Source: Hoplostethus atlanticus (Eukaryota > Chordata > Actinopteri > Trachichthyiformes > Trachichthyidae). From it: a DNA stretch of 64,000 nucleotides. Below the pieces are notes generated by a model that was given only the letters and a program-made list of their open reading frames with translations, made no database searches and was not told where the DNA came from. A program made the translations under genes and the position numbers. The stretch is from positions 682,001-746,000 of the forward strand of contig JAXDDX010000172.1 in NCBI GenBank assembly GCA_034670405.1, in the 5' to 3' direction. Within the stretch, counting starts at the first letter, position 1, and each line of letters starts with the position of its first letter. Positions 1-55,605 of the stretch are shown here, piece by piece.

Positions 1-864
1 ATGACCCCTTTCAGACCTCTTTCAGACATTTTCGTTTACTAAAGCCTGCCACTGAGAATGCTGGTAGGCACAGGGAACGATAGGGAATGAAAAATAAAAA
101 TAACGTTTAAACACAGTAAAAAGCTGAATATCTCAATAGAAATTTTCAAATTCAGTAAAATTCTATTTATCATATCGGAGAACATGATACATCACCCAGC
201 CCTAGGTTTTACAAGTGGCTTGAGTCGCAGTGAGTGCTCTTCCTGTCACCACCTGAGTTAATGTTTTCAGTTCAGTTTCTTGTTTTTTTTCTTGCGTGCA
301 AAGAATTTTAAAATTTAAATTTTTTTAAATTCTTTGGGGTCACGGAGTCTGGGTGTGACCCAGTATCTGTGCGACCACCGGAAGGAAAATGGAGTAGACA
401 GGAAAAGGAAGCAAGCACATGGTAGATGTGACTGTAAGGGCCTTTTTGGCCTAGGGGTGCCACTGAGAGAGTCAATCAGTTTTATTTTGTAAATGCCTGA
501 TCTCAGTGTAAAGATGCGTCATTCCCCCAAGTTTCGTCAAAATCGGACCCGCAGTTATTGCACACGATATTTGGGGCCTCTCTTCCCTCTATGTGGCACA
601 ATGTGGGGCCAATCAGTTTTATGTTGAACATTTCTGATCAGCATTCCCTGATGATCATTATAATTTGTATTAAAACTAACAATATGCAACACCTTAGTGT
701 AATTAATGTGTTGAAATGTGGCCTGCCATGAGTCGTGAGGTTATGTGAAAATGCAGCAAATTTGTTTTAAATTGGAAAAAAAACATGCAACAATTCTATC
801 CCCCCTTTCAGAACATGGTTACGCCCTTGTGCAACACACACGTGATACATAATGAGTTAGACAT
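1..864. other. Downstream DNA, nothing recognised
   Basis: AT-rich sequence beyond the presumed 3' end of ap2b1. I see no gene, tRNA or clear transposon termini here. Confidence 0.5.
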
Positions 865-2809
865 TTTATTGACATAAGCGGTGGTACACTGACAGGTTTG
901 CAGTGAGGAGTCATCTACAACAGGTTTACAGCAATAAATTTCATCGAATGCCATGATAGTTCCCTCCCGACATTCTATATTTCTTAAGTTTTTGATATAC
1001 TTCTATTTGTGAAAGTGCTAGAGACACTGGAGCTTTTCTTAAAATATGACATATTGCTTTGTAAACGTACATTGACTTAAAACAAAAGACAGCTGAGGTT
1101 AAAAGGAGAAAATGAACAATAGGTTCATGCAGGTACTCAAGTGTATATGGCAACAACATAATAAGGAAACCATGACACAAACAGGTGGAGGCTCATACAT
1201 CAGCTTAGCAAGATCATGTTAAATTCTATTATAGATCACAAATATGTGACAGGTTGGTGATCTTGAGGGAGTAAACTAAATTTCAGTTACAGGGTAATTT
1301 TCTGTTAATTAAGCATGTTTGCAAAGTACACCATTCCACTGGACTACACTGTGTACATGAACTCGACTATGGTTCTTAGGGCGTATGCACGCACTAATGT
1401 AATTTTTAACAGTACTAGGAGATGCTTTTAACAGCAGGGTATGAAAACGCAAAGTTGGCATTTAATTGATGACATATCTGAATGAATATATGGTCCTGTG
1501 GTTTTGGTTTGGCTGATATGCCACAGGTGTAGTTTGGTTCAACAACTGCATATGGAATATCAATAAACTATCAGTATAAAATGAAATGTAATGGAATCAA
1601 AGGAAGGTGAAAACATTTATAATGCCTTACAGAATCTAAAACTTGCTACTCACATCTGGCATATGAATACAACATGACAATTAGAAAAAAAAGGATATAT
1701 GCAGAGGTAGATGCAGGATAAAAGGGAATGGCAATGTAGTTATACAAAGCTAAACAACTATGTGGCTGCAACAGATTGGGCAATTACAAAATAATTAGAT
1801 GTGAATGGTCAGCTGCAAGTAATTCTCAAAAAGGAGTGGCACTGACAAGCAGACACATAGCTACCATGATTTGTGGTTTGCGTGCTGGTTCCAAAACCAA
1901 TGAGAGAATGTCAGTACTTTTAAAATCATGGAAACCTGATAATTGTTGTTTTTCAGAAACAATGAAGCTGATACTTCTGGCTGAGTCTGATGCCTCTTGA
2001 TGGACTGTCATTTGTGGAATAGATGAGGAAGATCAGTGTAAAGTACTACTGAGACAAAACCAGTATAAAAACATGAATCAAAACAATAGTAAATATGATG
2101 AACAATTTTGAGCTTTTCACAGTACGAAAAAAGCAATGGCTTTCTGGAAACAGATTTTCCACACAGGACAGTTTCACAATCAATCACTTACAACATTAAG
2201 ACATCTAAGTTTAGGATGGAATGGTAGATATATATTTTCACAAGGAGGTAAAATTGAAGTGAGTTGAACAAGGAAACTAAATAATACAGGTAACTGCCAG
2301 AATAAAGGAAATAAGCTCTAGCATGTCTAACTGTTGTTATTCCAGCATCATCTTCCTAGGAGAAATTTGGTGTTTAGCTGAAGCTGGTAGAAAACATCTG
2401 ATATACCACAGTGACTGTTCAACTGGGTTAAGATCTTCTGAGACAGCCATGGTTTATAGTTGTATAAATTAATAGTTTACATCATTATGATGCTTATCAA
2501 TGCAGTGACCCCTCACACTGTGGTATTGTCATCCAACAGAAAACTACTCGTCAGTTTTAGTACAATACACAACAGATTGATGGTGATCACTCAAAATGGC
2601 TTTGTATATACTGACATTTTCCTTGCCCTCTAAGGGTTTCAGTGAACCTAATTTGTGTGGGGAAAATGCACCCAATATTCCAATATGGTTTGCAATCCTT
2701 CATTTACTGTGGTGATTCCTTCGTTTTGGCAGTTAGCTGTACATGACAGGAAATGCTAAACACTGCTGTTTGTTGTCAGGGTGTAGGGTATATGGGGCGG
2801 AAGAGCTGG
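865..2809 (-). other. ap2b1: Probable ap2b1 3' UTR with a candidate poly(A) signal
   Basis: No reading frame of interest and no recognisable transposon lie between the stop codon and 865. On the minus strand AATAAA occurs at 865-870, about 1.94 kb after the stop, which suits a long adaptin 3' UTR. Another AATAAA lies near 481-486. The exact end cannot be read from the sequence. Confidence 0.4.
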
Positions 2810-46578
<43,769 letters not shown>

Positions 46579-46597
46579 GATTGTGGCCCTGTGGCGC
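46579..46597 (-). other. ap2b1: ap2b1 5' UTR segment in the first coding exon
   Basis: Nineteen bases lie between a likely acceptor (TTCCACAG, 46598-46605) and the ATG, so the 5' UTR is probably split by an intron. A second AG eight bases further in could also serve. The upstream non-coding exon and promoter were not identified. Confidence 0.55.
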
Positions 46598-46899
46598 CTG
46601 TGGAAGATAAATGCAATGAATTAGCCCGGCAGAAAAGATTGCCTTAAAGGGGTCATATTATGGAAAGCGGCTTATTCCCGGACCTTATACATGTTCCACA
46701 TGTTACCACTGACCTAAGTAGCCGAGAAAATGTGAAATCTGGAAGTCAACCCCTTTTTCTGTATTTTGTGTCCAAATGGGGCAAAAACAGGCCGTTTCGG
46801 AAAGTAGCCCGTTTATACGTCATAACGGGCACTTCTCAACATAATCCAACCCCTCTCAGAGCATACCCACCGCCAGGTGAATAACCACTCCCATAGAGC

Positions 46900-48465
46900 T
46901 CAACAGTGTGGTTCCGGAAGTGAAAATCCCATTCATATTCTGCATAGGGATTTTGATTATTAGCCATAATGTCGTAACCATCCAATGTAGACTCACCACA
47001 AGCTAGTAGATTGTAAAACGATAGTGTATGCTCCTGTAGAAGCCACAAGTCCATATGATATCAACCTTGTTTTGAGAAAAACATGTTTTATTCACGATGT
47101 CATGGAGAAGTACTACACTACCCACAATCCTAAAGTGTAACAGCGACGTCTCTGATTGGTGGAGCTCGCTGTTACCATGGAAATGTTTACCGCACCCGCG
47201 AACGTCTTGTCAGCTAACGTTAACGTTAGCTACTAACGTAACCTAGCTAGCTGCTTATCCTATGCAGCTGGAACGAATCACTGTACCATGTCGATGACAA
47301 TACTTTACACTATACTATATGAAACACTATATATACACGCACACAAAACAACAACAATATCAACACTATACTATTGACAAATGTTAAATTCAAGATGAAG
47401 CGCGCTAAACTATCGTTAGTTTGGAAGTTTTTGGAAAAGTATCATTCGCAATGGTTTATGGGATGAGTAGTTCCTTCACTTCATAAAATAATTATGTACA
47501 CAGTCTTGTACCTTTGCCTTTTCTTCCGTTTTCCTATTTTGTTTTTGCTCAGAATCAAATGTTTTATGGTCACTGAGGTTGACCGAGCAGCCAGACACAT
47601 GAAAAGGGATGCAGGCGAAGTTCAGCAGTCAGAGTGAATTTTATTTACAGCAGTGGAGTCCCATGCAGATATTTACAGTGCATTAAAGATGGTCAGCAAA
47701 AATGAAGAAAAACAAAAAAACTATTTTCCCAAAAATAGGAAAATACCAAAAAGAAAATACCTCAAACAGAAAATAACTCTAATCCGCTCTTTGGCTATGC
47801 CGCAAATACTGGGCCCAAGGCAGGAGCTGTGGTCTGTAGCTGTCTCTCTCTGGTTGTTCTCTCTCTTATGAGGTTTTGCTTCCCCCTAGGTGCTCCAGCC
47901 TTGTCCCTTAAATACAGGTGGGCTCCACCTACTCAAGAGACCATTATCAATCATCTCATCCCAAACAGTCACAAGAACAGCAATGTTGAATTATCATATG
48001 TTATCATTAAAAAATACATCCAAGCTTATTTTAAAATACGTTTCTTTAAAAAGGGTGCTTTAAATAGCCTAATCCCTAAACAGAAACACAAACACCCCTC
48101 CTACTCTACCGCACTTGGTCTCTTCCCCTGGGAACCCTTCTATTTAAATCGAATGGACCCTCCCGGTCGGATTTGGCAGTTCCCGGTCTATAGCAGAGGA
48201 AGAGACAAGTGTAGCAGAGAGGAGAGGTGACAAACAATTTAGAACAATGTATAAAACAATGTATTATGCCCAGTATGATGTCTAGTTGTGAGTGTTGCAT
48301 CTGTGCCTTACTTTAGGACACAAGGTTTCCCTGTGACAGTCACGATTCATCGTCTAGCTGGTTGGCTTGGTTCCAGCCTTAAAACTCTTTATATAAGGAT
48401 TTTCTGAAATGTCTATGGAGTAAATGAATGGGAAATTTACTTCCGGAACCAGAGCCATTAAAAAA
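46900..48465. mobile_element. Insertion within copy B bounded by GGTTCCGGAAGT inverted ends
   Basis: GGTTCCGGAAGTGAAAATCC near 46909 faces its inverted partner (ACTTCCGGAACC near 48441-48452). The interior includes an LTR-like stretch on the minus strand (47.6-48.2 kb), but no coding frame. Borders approximate; it may be composite. Confidence 0.5.
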
Positions 48466-48858
48466 AAAGTGGGCGGTCACTGTTGCGCTCTCTTTACCTA
48501 GTCTCAAAATGCAGCTCACGGCAGCGCCGCAAGCCGTTGCTTATGGTGCATTCCATTGTACTCGGAAATCGATAATTCCGAGTCGGTATTCCTAACTTCC
48601 AATCTAAATGTGTTCCAGTGCATCTGCTCGGGAAAACATAATCGCCCGCAGCAAACTCATGTTTGTATGGTAAGTCTCAGAATGTTACAAGCATCTAAAG
48701 AGGAACTACATCAACTACTACAGCGCCATTAGTGAATCGAATCAGCGCATATCACATTCGGACGCCGTTTTTTCCGAGTACAATGGAATGCACCATTACT
48801 TTGCGAACAGTGGAGCTACAACGACAACATGTCTATGGCCATATCCCAACTCTCGAGT

Positions 48859-49065
48859 TGTTCTGTTGTAGGATGCAGGCAGCAACATAGATCCCTGCAC
48901 AGTCTCTCAACACGCGAAAATGCCAGGACAGAGTGGATTCATTTTATTTTTAACGGCAACGGCTACAGTTTTTTCTGTGTGTGATGATCACTCCTCAGAC
49001 TGCTTGAGCAACGGCAGGATTAGCATCTAAATTGAAGCTTAAAGATGGAGCAATTCATAAGGTAC
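48859..49065 (+). pseudogene. THAP zinc finger, frameshifted (copy B)
   Basis: CSVVGCRQQHRSLHSLST then WIHFIF, followed by VCDDH: the C-x4-C and C-x2-H pairs of a C2CH THAP domain. One frameshift after GRI is needed before SKLKLKDGAIHK. A GTACTG after AAG could be a donor. Confidence 0.7.
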
Positions 49066-49499
49066 TGAAAAATTGGAATCTGTAAGTGTCACCATGTTTT
49101 GATTTAATTTACCAAATTAGTCTGGTTAGTATATTCAACTGCTGGTTAGCTAACGAGCTAGCGGGGCTAGCCACGGGCTTGTTGGGCGTGGAAGAAGTAA
49201 GAAAACTAAAGCTGGAGTCATTAAAAGTAAAGTAAAAGTAAAGTTATTGGTTGGAGTCAGGACTCATCTTTAAGTTATTTGTTGGGACCAGTGTCTGTTT
49301 TATAAGTCTGTCAGGCTCGGTAAACTTTAGCCACCATTAGTACAATCGCGTTTGGTTGTTTGCGCTGCGCTGTTTGGATGCAAATAGATTGCATCCAATA
49401 ATATATTGGCTAACTAGCTCAACAAAATTGTCAATCCTAGCTTGTCTGCAAGTTGTATTCAATAAGTTCATGGACATGAGCCATAAACGGACCAGCTAT

Positions 49500-49677
49500 A
49501 GCAGAGTGTCGCTCACACACCCACATACACAAACACAAGGCACAAAAGTACAATATTACACAGAATTGTTATCATTGAGAAACTAAGTGGAACCGCCTCA
49601 GCTGCATCTTCCCATTCTGGGTCAGACTCCGGCTCAAACATGTACGGTCTCAGTGTTGGTTCTGGAGCGGCCGCCAT
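49500..49677 (-). pseudogene. Antisense ORF of the THAP element, first exon-like piece (copy B)
   Basis: From ATG 49675-49677 the minus strand encodes MAAAPEPTLRPYMFEPESDP and EWEDAAE. The same peptide is kept in the copy at 63.5 kb with few changes. PYxFEPE starts remind me of the transposon-borne P2X7-C-terminus-like proteins of fish; this is a tentative memory-based link. Confidence 0.5.
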
Positions 49678-49989
49678 GGTGGTAAATTACAGTGTCAAGC
49701 TTATTTGCTTATCTCGCAATGCTACCTGAATCTTACTATGGCACATTGCAATCTTACAGTCCACGCAGTTGTGTGTTCAGCTGAGTGGTGTGTTCAGTTG
49801 TGTCAAAGTTAACATAAGCGGTTTTATCTTGCCACTAGAGGGAGCACTATGGGCTAACTAAATCACAACAAAGTTGACACTTTGAACACACCCCTTCCAT
49901 CTCCCCTTGCCCACGTTGAAGAAAGGCACGTTCTGATCATATTCTGTAAATATAATTGTCATAATTTGCTTGATAATTGATTGTGTCAT

Positions 49990-50092
49990 AATTCTGATTG
50001 TCTATTAGCTTGACCTAATTAGGCCTGTAATTCCTTTGAGGCTTGTTTGCGATAAAGGGTTACATGAATAAACCTGACTTGACATGTCTGTC
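49990..50092 (+). mobile_element. LINE 3' tail, 5'-truncated
   Basis: GCGATAAAGGGTTACATGAA and TAAACCTGACTTGAC form a CR1/L2-like tail. Confidence 0.55.
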
Positions 50093-51000
50093 TCACGTCT
50101 CACAAGCAGATGAGGGAAAAAGGCATGTGTGTTTACAAGCAACAGCTGAGTGAGATTAATCTCTGGTGTGACAGAGAACATAAACGTGATGCGCACCTCT
50201 TAGGTGCATCGCAAGAAATTGATTTAAATCAATTTCTACACTGGCCAACTTTTTATTTTGTGGCAGCTGTGCTAGATGAGCCTATGCACAGGAAATGCTG
50301 AATATGATATCCTTTCATTATTTATTTAACAAAAACTCTGTGCAAAAATATGTGAACTTATATCCTTATTACTTGAGACAATCCAAAACACTAAACTTCT
50401 TCCTGAGCCATTCTTTGGTAGATTTGCTTGAATGCAAAATTAGGCATTGCATTGTTATGTTTTACTTAATAAAATAAATAAGAATTAAAACATTTTAAAG
50501 CCGCAGCTACAAACCTAAGCAAGCAATGCGAGGACTGGTGGAGCAAGGACTCCACCATGATCTGTTCCTAATGATCTTCGCTCCTTTCAATAGTGAAGGA
50601 AGCACTGTAGCAGCGTTCACAGCAGTTGTACACACTACTACAGCAAAAAACTATATTGTTTCTGTTGCCTCCTACAAAAGAATCGTGATACCCTTTCCAC
50701 CTCAAATTAAAAGTAAATCAGTCCCTCCAGGATGTTGCGATCGCAAAAATTAACGCAAGTTCAATTAATTGCCGCAATACTTGCAAGAGCTTGCATTTTT
50801 GCCAAACCCCCACAATATTCCCGCATAAAACGGTCAAATTGGCACGATGTTTGCAAATTTGACCAATCACCACACTTTTCTGCATAATATGGGCCAATCC
50901 AGAGCCACAAATAGCCTTGCTCCAATCAAATCATGTCAAGAAATCAACCTCCTCGTTCCAGTTTTTCACTAACAGCGGCGGTATTGCCAGCATGAAATGA

Positions 51001-51254
51001 GCGAACAGTTCACATTTACCAACAGCAAAGGATCGTGTAAAACAATTCCCCAATGTTTTGCATGAAAGTGGTGGTAAATTATTTTGTACTCCATGCAAGG
51101 TTGTGATGGAACACAAGCGAAAGTCGACAATTGACTGTCACTTCGCTACCGCAAAACACCGGCGAAGAATGGCTGGAACCTCAACAACACAACATAGACA
51201 AATCACCGTGACAGAGGCTGCAGCATCAAAGTCCTTACCTAGTGCTGAAAGAAG
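51001..51254 (+). pseudogene. CGGBP1-like BED finger exon of the hAT transposase
   Basis: Open from 51001 to an AG|GTGAGT donor at 51254/51255. It encodes KDRVKQFPNVLHESGGKLFC, TPC, HKRKSTIDCHFATAKHRRRM: a BED finger (CxxC, HxxxxxH). The LHE.GGKLFCT.C run is what I remember from vertebrate CGGBP1. No in-frame ATG precedes it; an ATG at about 50995 is in another frame (MSEQFTFTN), so a frameshift or missing exon is likely. Confidence 0.8.
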
Positions 51255-51425
51255 GTGAGTTCTCAATTCATTTAATTATGTTACTGAATAAAGTTGGTAA
51301 TGAAAATCTGGGAGAAAGAGAGAGTGTAGGGGATAGAGAGATGCAGGCACACGCATACCTCTGTGGGACTGACATAATTCATTATTTTACCTAACATGCA
51401 TCGGCCATTTTTGTGCTTAGATTGA

Positions 51426-52188
51426 CTGGGTCTGGGGGTCTCCACCTGCACTGCTGTCAACATCCCCCTCTCTAAGAGCGACCATCCTGTAATGAGGAAG
51501 TTTTTAAAGGAAAAAGTAGTTAATGGAGGAGCCATCCCTGGTGCTCACCAGCTACAAGAGAAATACTTGGGAGCAGTGTATGAGAAGGAAAAAGAGGCAA
51601 TGAAGACACATCTTGCAGGAAAGCCTATTGCTGTGATATTTGATGAGACTCCAGATATAGAGGGAAGATGCATGCTTAACATCCTCCTAGCACCACTGGA
51701 GAAGGATGAATCTGGGAGGGTTCTGGCCTACCTCGCAGACACTTAGAGCAGTGCAACCATTCCACTGTTTCCATGGCTGTGGTCAAGTGTCTACAAGAAT
51801 ATGGCATATCTAATGAGAACATCGTGACATTGACACAGATAACGCAGCATACATGAAGAAAGCTTATACAACTGCACTGCAATCTTTATTCCCCAACTCA
51901 CTGCACATCACATGCATGGCACACATAATGAATCTCATAGGCAGTGCCTTCCGCAAACCATTTGATCAAGTCAACATGTTCATGCCGAGTTTCTCACAGA
52001 TGTTCTACCATGCTGGCTCACGCAAAAAACAATACCTTCAATTCATGACAAACAAGATGCCAGCAGGAAAGAAGGCGAGCATGGCTCCAAACCCTTGTGC
52101 AGTACGGTGGAACTCATGGTTCACTGCAGTACAGTACCACTCTGAGCACTTTGAACTCTACAAGGAATTCATAGGAATGGAAATAGAG
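51426..52188 (+). pseudogene. hAT transposase core exon, frameshifted
   Basis: Opens with NIPLSKSDHPVMRKFLKE and VVNGGAIPGAHQLQEKYL, again CGGBP1-like, then passes beyond the CGGBP1 length into hAT catalytic sequence (KPIAVIFDETPDIEGRCML, first D). Frame changes are needed near 51743 and 51827 to reach DTDNAAYMKKAY and LHITCMAHIMNLIGSAF. It ends at ATAGAG|GTAAGA. Confidence 0.8.
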
Positions 52189-52306
52189 GTAAGATTTATT
52201 GATTTACAACTTCCCTCACACAATAAACACCCTGCAACATTAGAACATTAAAATTGTGTGCCTATGGCACTCCTTATGAATATTATAACATCTTAATTTT
52301 TTACAG

Positions 52307-52594
52307 GTATGTGGCAGAAGTGCACCACAGTCTGTTGAGAGACTATATGAGATGCTCCAAAATCCAGGCGTGGCTCAGCTCCTGCAGGTCCAGATCAACA
52401 TTATGGCAGACAAGTGTAAAGTAATCCTCCAGATTCTGGATATCTTTCAGAGCAGATGCCCTGTGACCAAGATTTTAAACTACCTGGATGATCTGCAGAT
52501 GAACTTCACTGCAAATAAAGAGTTACAGTATGAGGCATGTGCCAAATATTTTGAGCAGCTTGACCTATCCTGTATGTTGGTGTATGTTACATAA
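52307..52594 (+). pseudogene. hAT transposase downstream exon, truncated
   Basis: After an acceptor TTTTTTACAG (52306) the frame continues VCGRSAPQSVERLYEML and ILDIFQSRCPVTKILNYLDD and stops at 52594. The intron 52189-52306 has proper GT and AG. The final hAT dimerisation motif is absent. Confidence 0.7.
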
Positions 52595-53773
52595 AAATAA
52601 TCTGTAATAAAGCCATTTCAATTTATGCTCAGGAAAATAATGATGAATGAAAAATGATTTAATTTGGCTCTTGGAATTTAATACCCTTACAAGTTGAAGA
52701 GGTTGAGTGCAATAAATAATTTAATGTTTTTGTTATTTTTTGTATCTTAAGCGTTTTTTGCACACTCATTGTTACTCAGAAGAAAACAAGCTGAGATGTT
52801 ATTCAAACAGCAGAGAACACATGGATGCTCTACCACTGGCATATTGTTTCATGTTCAAGCGATAGATAGATTTAATCTGTTTACCAAGTTAGTGCTTAAG
52901 TATACGAATTTGGTATGAATGAGTTTCACACCTCCGCCTACAACCGTTGAACAGGTTGAATGTACTTTTGTTTGAGATATTAACCAAATAATATTTACAT
53001 TTTTGTTATCCAGAGTGTTTTGTTTGCATACAGGTATGGTTACTCAAACACCACCTTCACTGATGATATATTTTCATATTGTTTTACTCCTACTCTAAGT
53101 GGGACTAATTATATATTACTGGTAAGTTCTGCTGACTTGAAATTTTCAGCCATTCCGGCAGTTTTCCTGCAAGATAACAAAAAATATCGCAAATTGCATC
53201 GCAAATTTTGATAAAAGCCGCTGCAAATTGAATCGTTTTGGGCCGCAATAATCAGGAGAAAAACTGGTGGGACTGGTAAATACAGGCTTTACAGCCGCGC
53301 TACTCAACACACGGCCAACGGGCCGCATGCGGCCCAAGGTTAATATTATTGCGGCCCTTGGTTGAATTTTTATTGTCATAGCAACTACCAATAAAAATAT
53401 AATATTCTCATTTCAATGAACACAAACCATTTCTAAACTAAATTAGTACTGACCACAAGATGGCGATCGTGCATACTGTGCTTATTTAGCAATCGTGGGA
53501 TCAACAAAGAAGATAAAACAACACATGATCAGCGACAAAAACGCCCGGCGCTGGCACTGCCATTGATTTCCTATTTGGCAAGCGTTGCCGTCGATCCTAG
53601 CGTCGCTGCCGCCCTCGGCATTGTGCATCTGGGCGCAGACGCTGGCAGAGCCCCTGGCGCTGCGCTCAAAGTTCTACTATATTCAACTTTTACCTTCGCG
53701 ACGCTGATCTCTGCGACTCGAAACCAATCACAGCACAGTTTGATATCATAGCCACAAAATAAAAAAACAAACA

Positions 53774-53903
53774 ATGGAGGAGAAACCTGTTTTATGTGTG
53801 TCGGAGCATCCCGAGTTATACAACATGACGCTTAAATCATACCACGATCTGACTAAAAAGTTTGTGGCATGGAATGATGTCGGTTTACAGACGGGACTAC
53901 CAG
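53774..53903 (+). pseudogene. MADF-domain exon of a nested Harbinger fragment
   Basis: From ATG 53774, SEHPELYNMTLKSYHDLTKK then FVAWNDV and an exon end CCAG|GTTGGT. HPELY-x-MxLxSYxDxxKKxxAW is the MADF pattern of Harbinger partner proteins. GGGGCTTTCACATGAGCC (inverted, about 54150-54168) looks like a Harbinger end; the other end is not clear. Confidence 0.6.
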
Positions 53904-54208
53904 GTTGGTTGACAGCTTAGTACAGCTTTGTATATGCAGCCAGTCTATATTCACTAGTATGATCATTGGCGATGTGGTTAGCTACGGCTGATGCGGGCTG
54001 TAGTCCGAAATTGAACTCCACTCTATTCTTTCCTGAATGCTGTCATTTTAAAAACTCGACAGTGTGAAAGTAATGAATGTAATGTAATTCGCCTGGCACT
54101 GATCATGTGAAGGGGTCGCGCTCAACCTGGTGTTGACGCCGACGCTTTGCATGGCTCATGTGAAAGCCCCAACTGTGCAGGAAGTCTAGCCTAGCCTACT
54201 CTCAAGTC

Positions 54209-54439
54209 ATGGCAAAACCGGCAAAACGTAAAATTTCTGATGAACACAGGGTATTTCAAAAAGCATGGGAGGAAGAATTCGCTTTTGTTGGGGTAAATAA
54301 CAAACCAGTGTGCCTTCTTTGCCAGAGAACAATAGCAGTACCAAAACGGGCAAACGTTCAACGTCACCATGATAGCTATCACGGTGACTTGGAATTACAT
54401 ATCCATCTGGGGGTAATATGCCTATATTTATTTTATTAA
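54209..54439 (+). pseudogene. BED-type zinc finger ORF of the hAT element
   Basis: MAKPAKRKISDEHRVFQKAW followed by FVGVNNKPVCLLCQRTIAVP and HHDSYHG: CxxC and HxxxxH of a BED finger similar to the N-terminus of GTF2IRD2-like and FAM200/ZBED hAT-derived proteins. The frame ends after 76 codons; the DDE core is missing. Confidence 0.7.
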
Positions 54440-54661
54440 CCATTCTTGTGATTTATTGTAACAGCAATCTAACACTTTTACATTTAGTGAATAAAGCCTA
54501 CTTATTTTGTCATTTAATCATTTGATATCCATGTGGCTTGAAATAACACTACAAAGTAGTTTCTTATATTACCAAAAAATGTGGGTTGCGGCCCTTTGAC
54601 ACAGCTGTATCTTGCTGTGTGGCCCTTGAGCTATGTAAAGTTGAGTAGCCCTGCTTTACAG

Positions 54662-55436
54662 TAACTTGTCTATTGACCCAACACCTGCCATGTTTGTTTT
54701 TGTAGACAATGCCACCTCCCCACCTACTACTACTAGTCATCATATTGTAATTCAAGCTTGAACTTGAAAAGTCGTCAGTAATGCAAAGTCCAGTCTCCAG
54801 TGTCGTTTATTGTTTTGTGGCCAGAACAGCGTTACCATAACATTTTCAGAAGAGGAAGACTGTCAGAATGATTATGATGATAGTTTTAGGGAAACTGGAC
54901 AATTATTCTGTACTCAAAGTAAATACAATTCACAAAGGAGCTCACTTTCATCAGTCCACCCAAAAGTTAGGGGAGGCCACTGAGAAACATATCAGAAGCC
55001 TGCACGAGCTTGCAGATAAATATCCAAGACAGGTTAGTCATTAGGATTTTAGATCATTTAAGCTTTTCTGATAGCTCTTTAACACCTGACATGATGCTCG
55101 ACAAAGCAATAGAGCTTGTGAGGAAGTAAAAGGGCATATTACTCCACAGCTACTACAGAATGGAAAGGACATCAGTTTAGGTTGTGAATGTGAATGTAAT
55201 TAAGGGGACCCAAGGTACCAATCTGCTAGACCGTAATGTAGCTATTGCAATGGGCTTAGTCAAGTGAATATAGTAGATCAAAAGCACAGAACAGATTAGA
55301 TTTTTGTATAGCAGAGGTAGGCAAGTTGAGGATAAAGCCAATCAAAATAACTCTGAAAGAAGCTGCCGCACCATAGGGTGTAACCACTGCCAGGTGTAGC
55401 ATGTCAGTGTTTTGCCCAAACTTGTTTTTCCCACCT
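54662..55436. other. Stretch with nothing recognised
   Basis: No transposon termini or coding frame I can name. Confidence 0.4.
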
Positions 55437-55605
55437 AGATGCAGCCAGTTTGTCAGATTCCATTAAACAGAGAATGCCAAGATTACAACATTCATCACCC
55501 CTTTGGAAGATACTTTTTCAACAGACTTCCTTTTCGAATCACAAATGCCACGGAAGTCTTCCATTGCAAGATGACAGAGCCCCTCAAGGACCAGCCATGG
55601 CAGTG
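55437..55605 (+). pseudogene. Ty3/gypsy reverse transcriptase relic
   Basis: Two frames are needed: LDAAS-type start, then FGRYFFNRLPFRITNATEVF with HCKMTEPLK, the conserved palm region just after motif A of Metaviridae-type reverse transcriptases. No LTR or neighbouring domains remain nearby. Confidence 0.7.

Larger units (their letters stand above)
46648..49710 (+). mobile_element. TTAA-flanked THAP-type element (Kolobok-like), copy B
   Basis: Follows TTAA (46644-46647) with AGGGGTCATATTATGGAAAG and matches the copy at 61746-63897 in two blocks, 46648-46897 and about 48497-49710. The 1.6 kb between is extra DNA. It carries a decayed THAP finger and, on the other strand, a short conserved ORF. 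The right end is lost. TTAA target plus THAP suggests Kolobok; this is a class inference. Confidence 0.7.
50719..53275 (+). mobile_element. hAT transposon encoding a CGGBP1-like transposase, decayed
   Basis: 2557 bp. Ends are CAGTCCCTCCAG and, inverted, CAGTCCCACCAG, followed on each side by TTGCGATCGC/ATTGCGGCCC-like subterminal words. GTAAAT stands beside both ends, though not as a perfect 8-bp duplication. The plus strand carries a BED finger and hAT core interrupted by two plausible introns and at least three frameshifts. The C-terminal dimerisation region is not visible. Confidence 0.85.
53295..54653 (+). mobile_element. hAT transposon with perfect 8-bp target duplication
   Basis: CTTTACAG stands at 53287-53294 and 54654-54661. 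The ends CCGCGCTACTCAAC and, inverted, CAGGGCTACTCAAC match at 12 of 14. Both ends carry GCGGCCC words. Inside are a BED-finger ORF and a stretch of Harbinger origin (53520-54175). Confidence 0.9.

Noticed and set aside
47100..47260. CpG-rich ap2b1 promoter and first exon
   Set aside because: The area is mildly GC-rich with AACGTTAACGTTAGC words, but it lies inside the insertion within copy B and no donor or promoter element could be supported.
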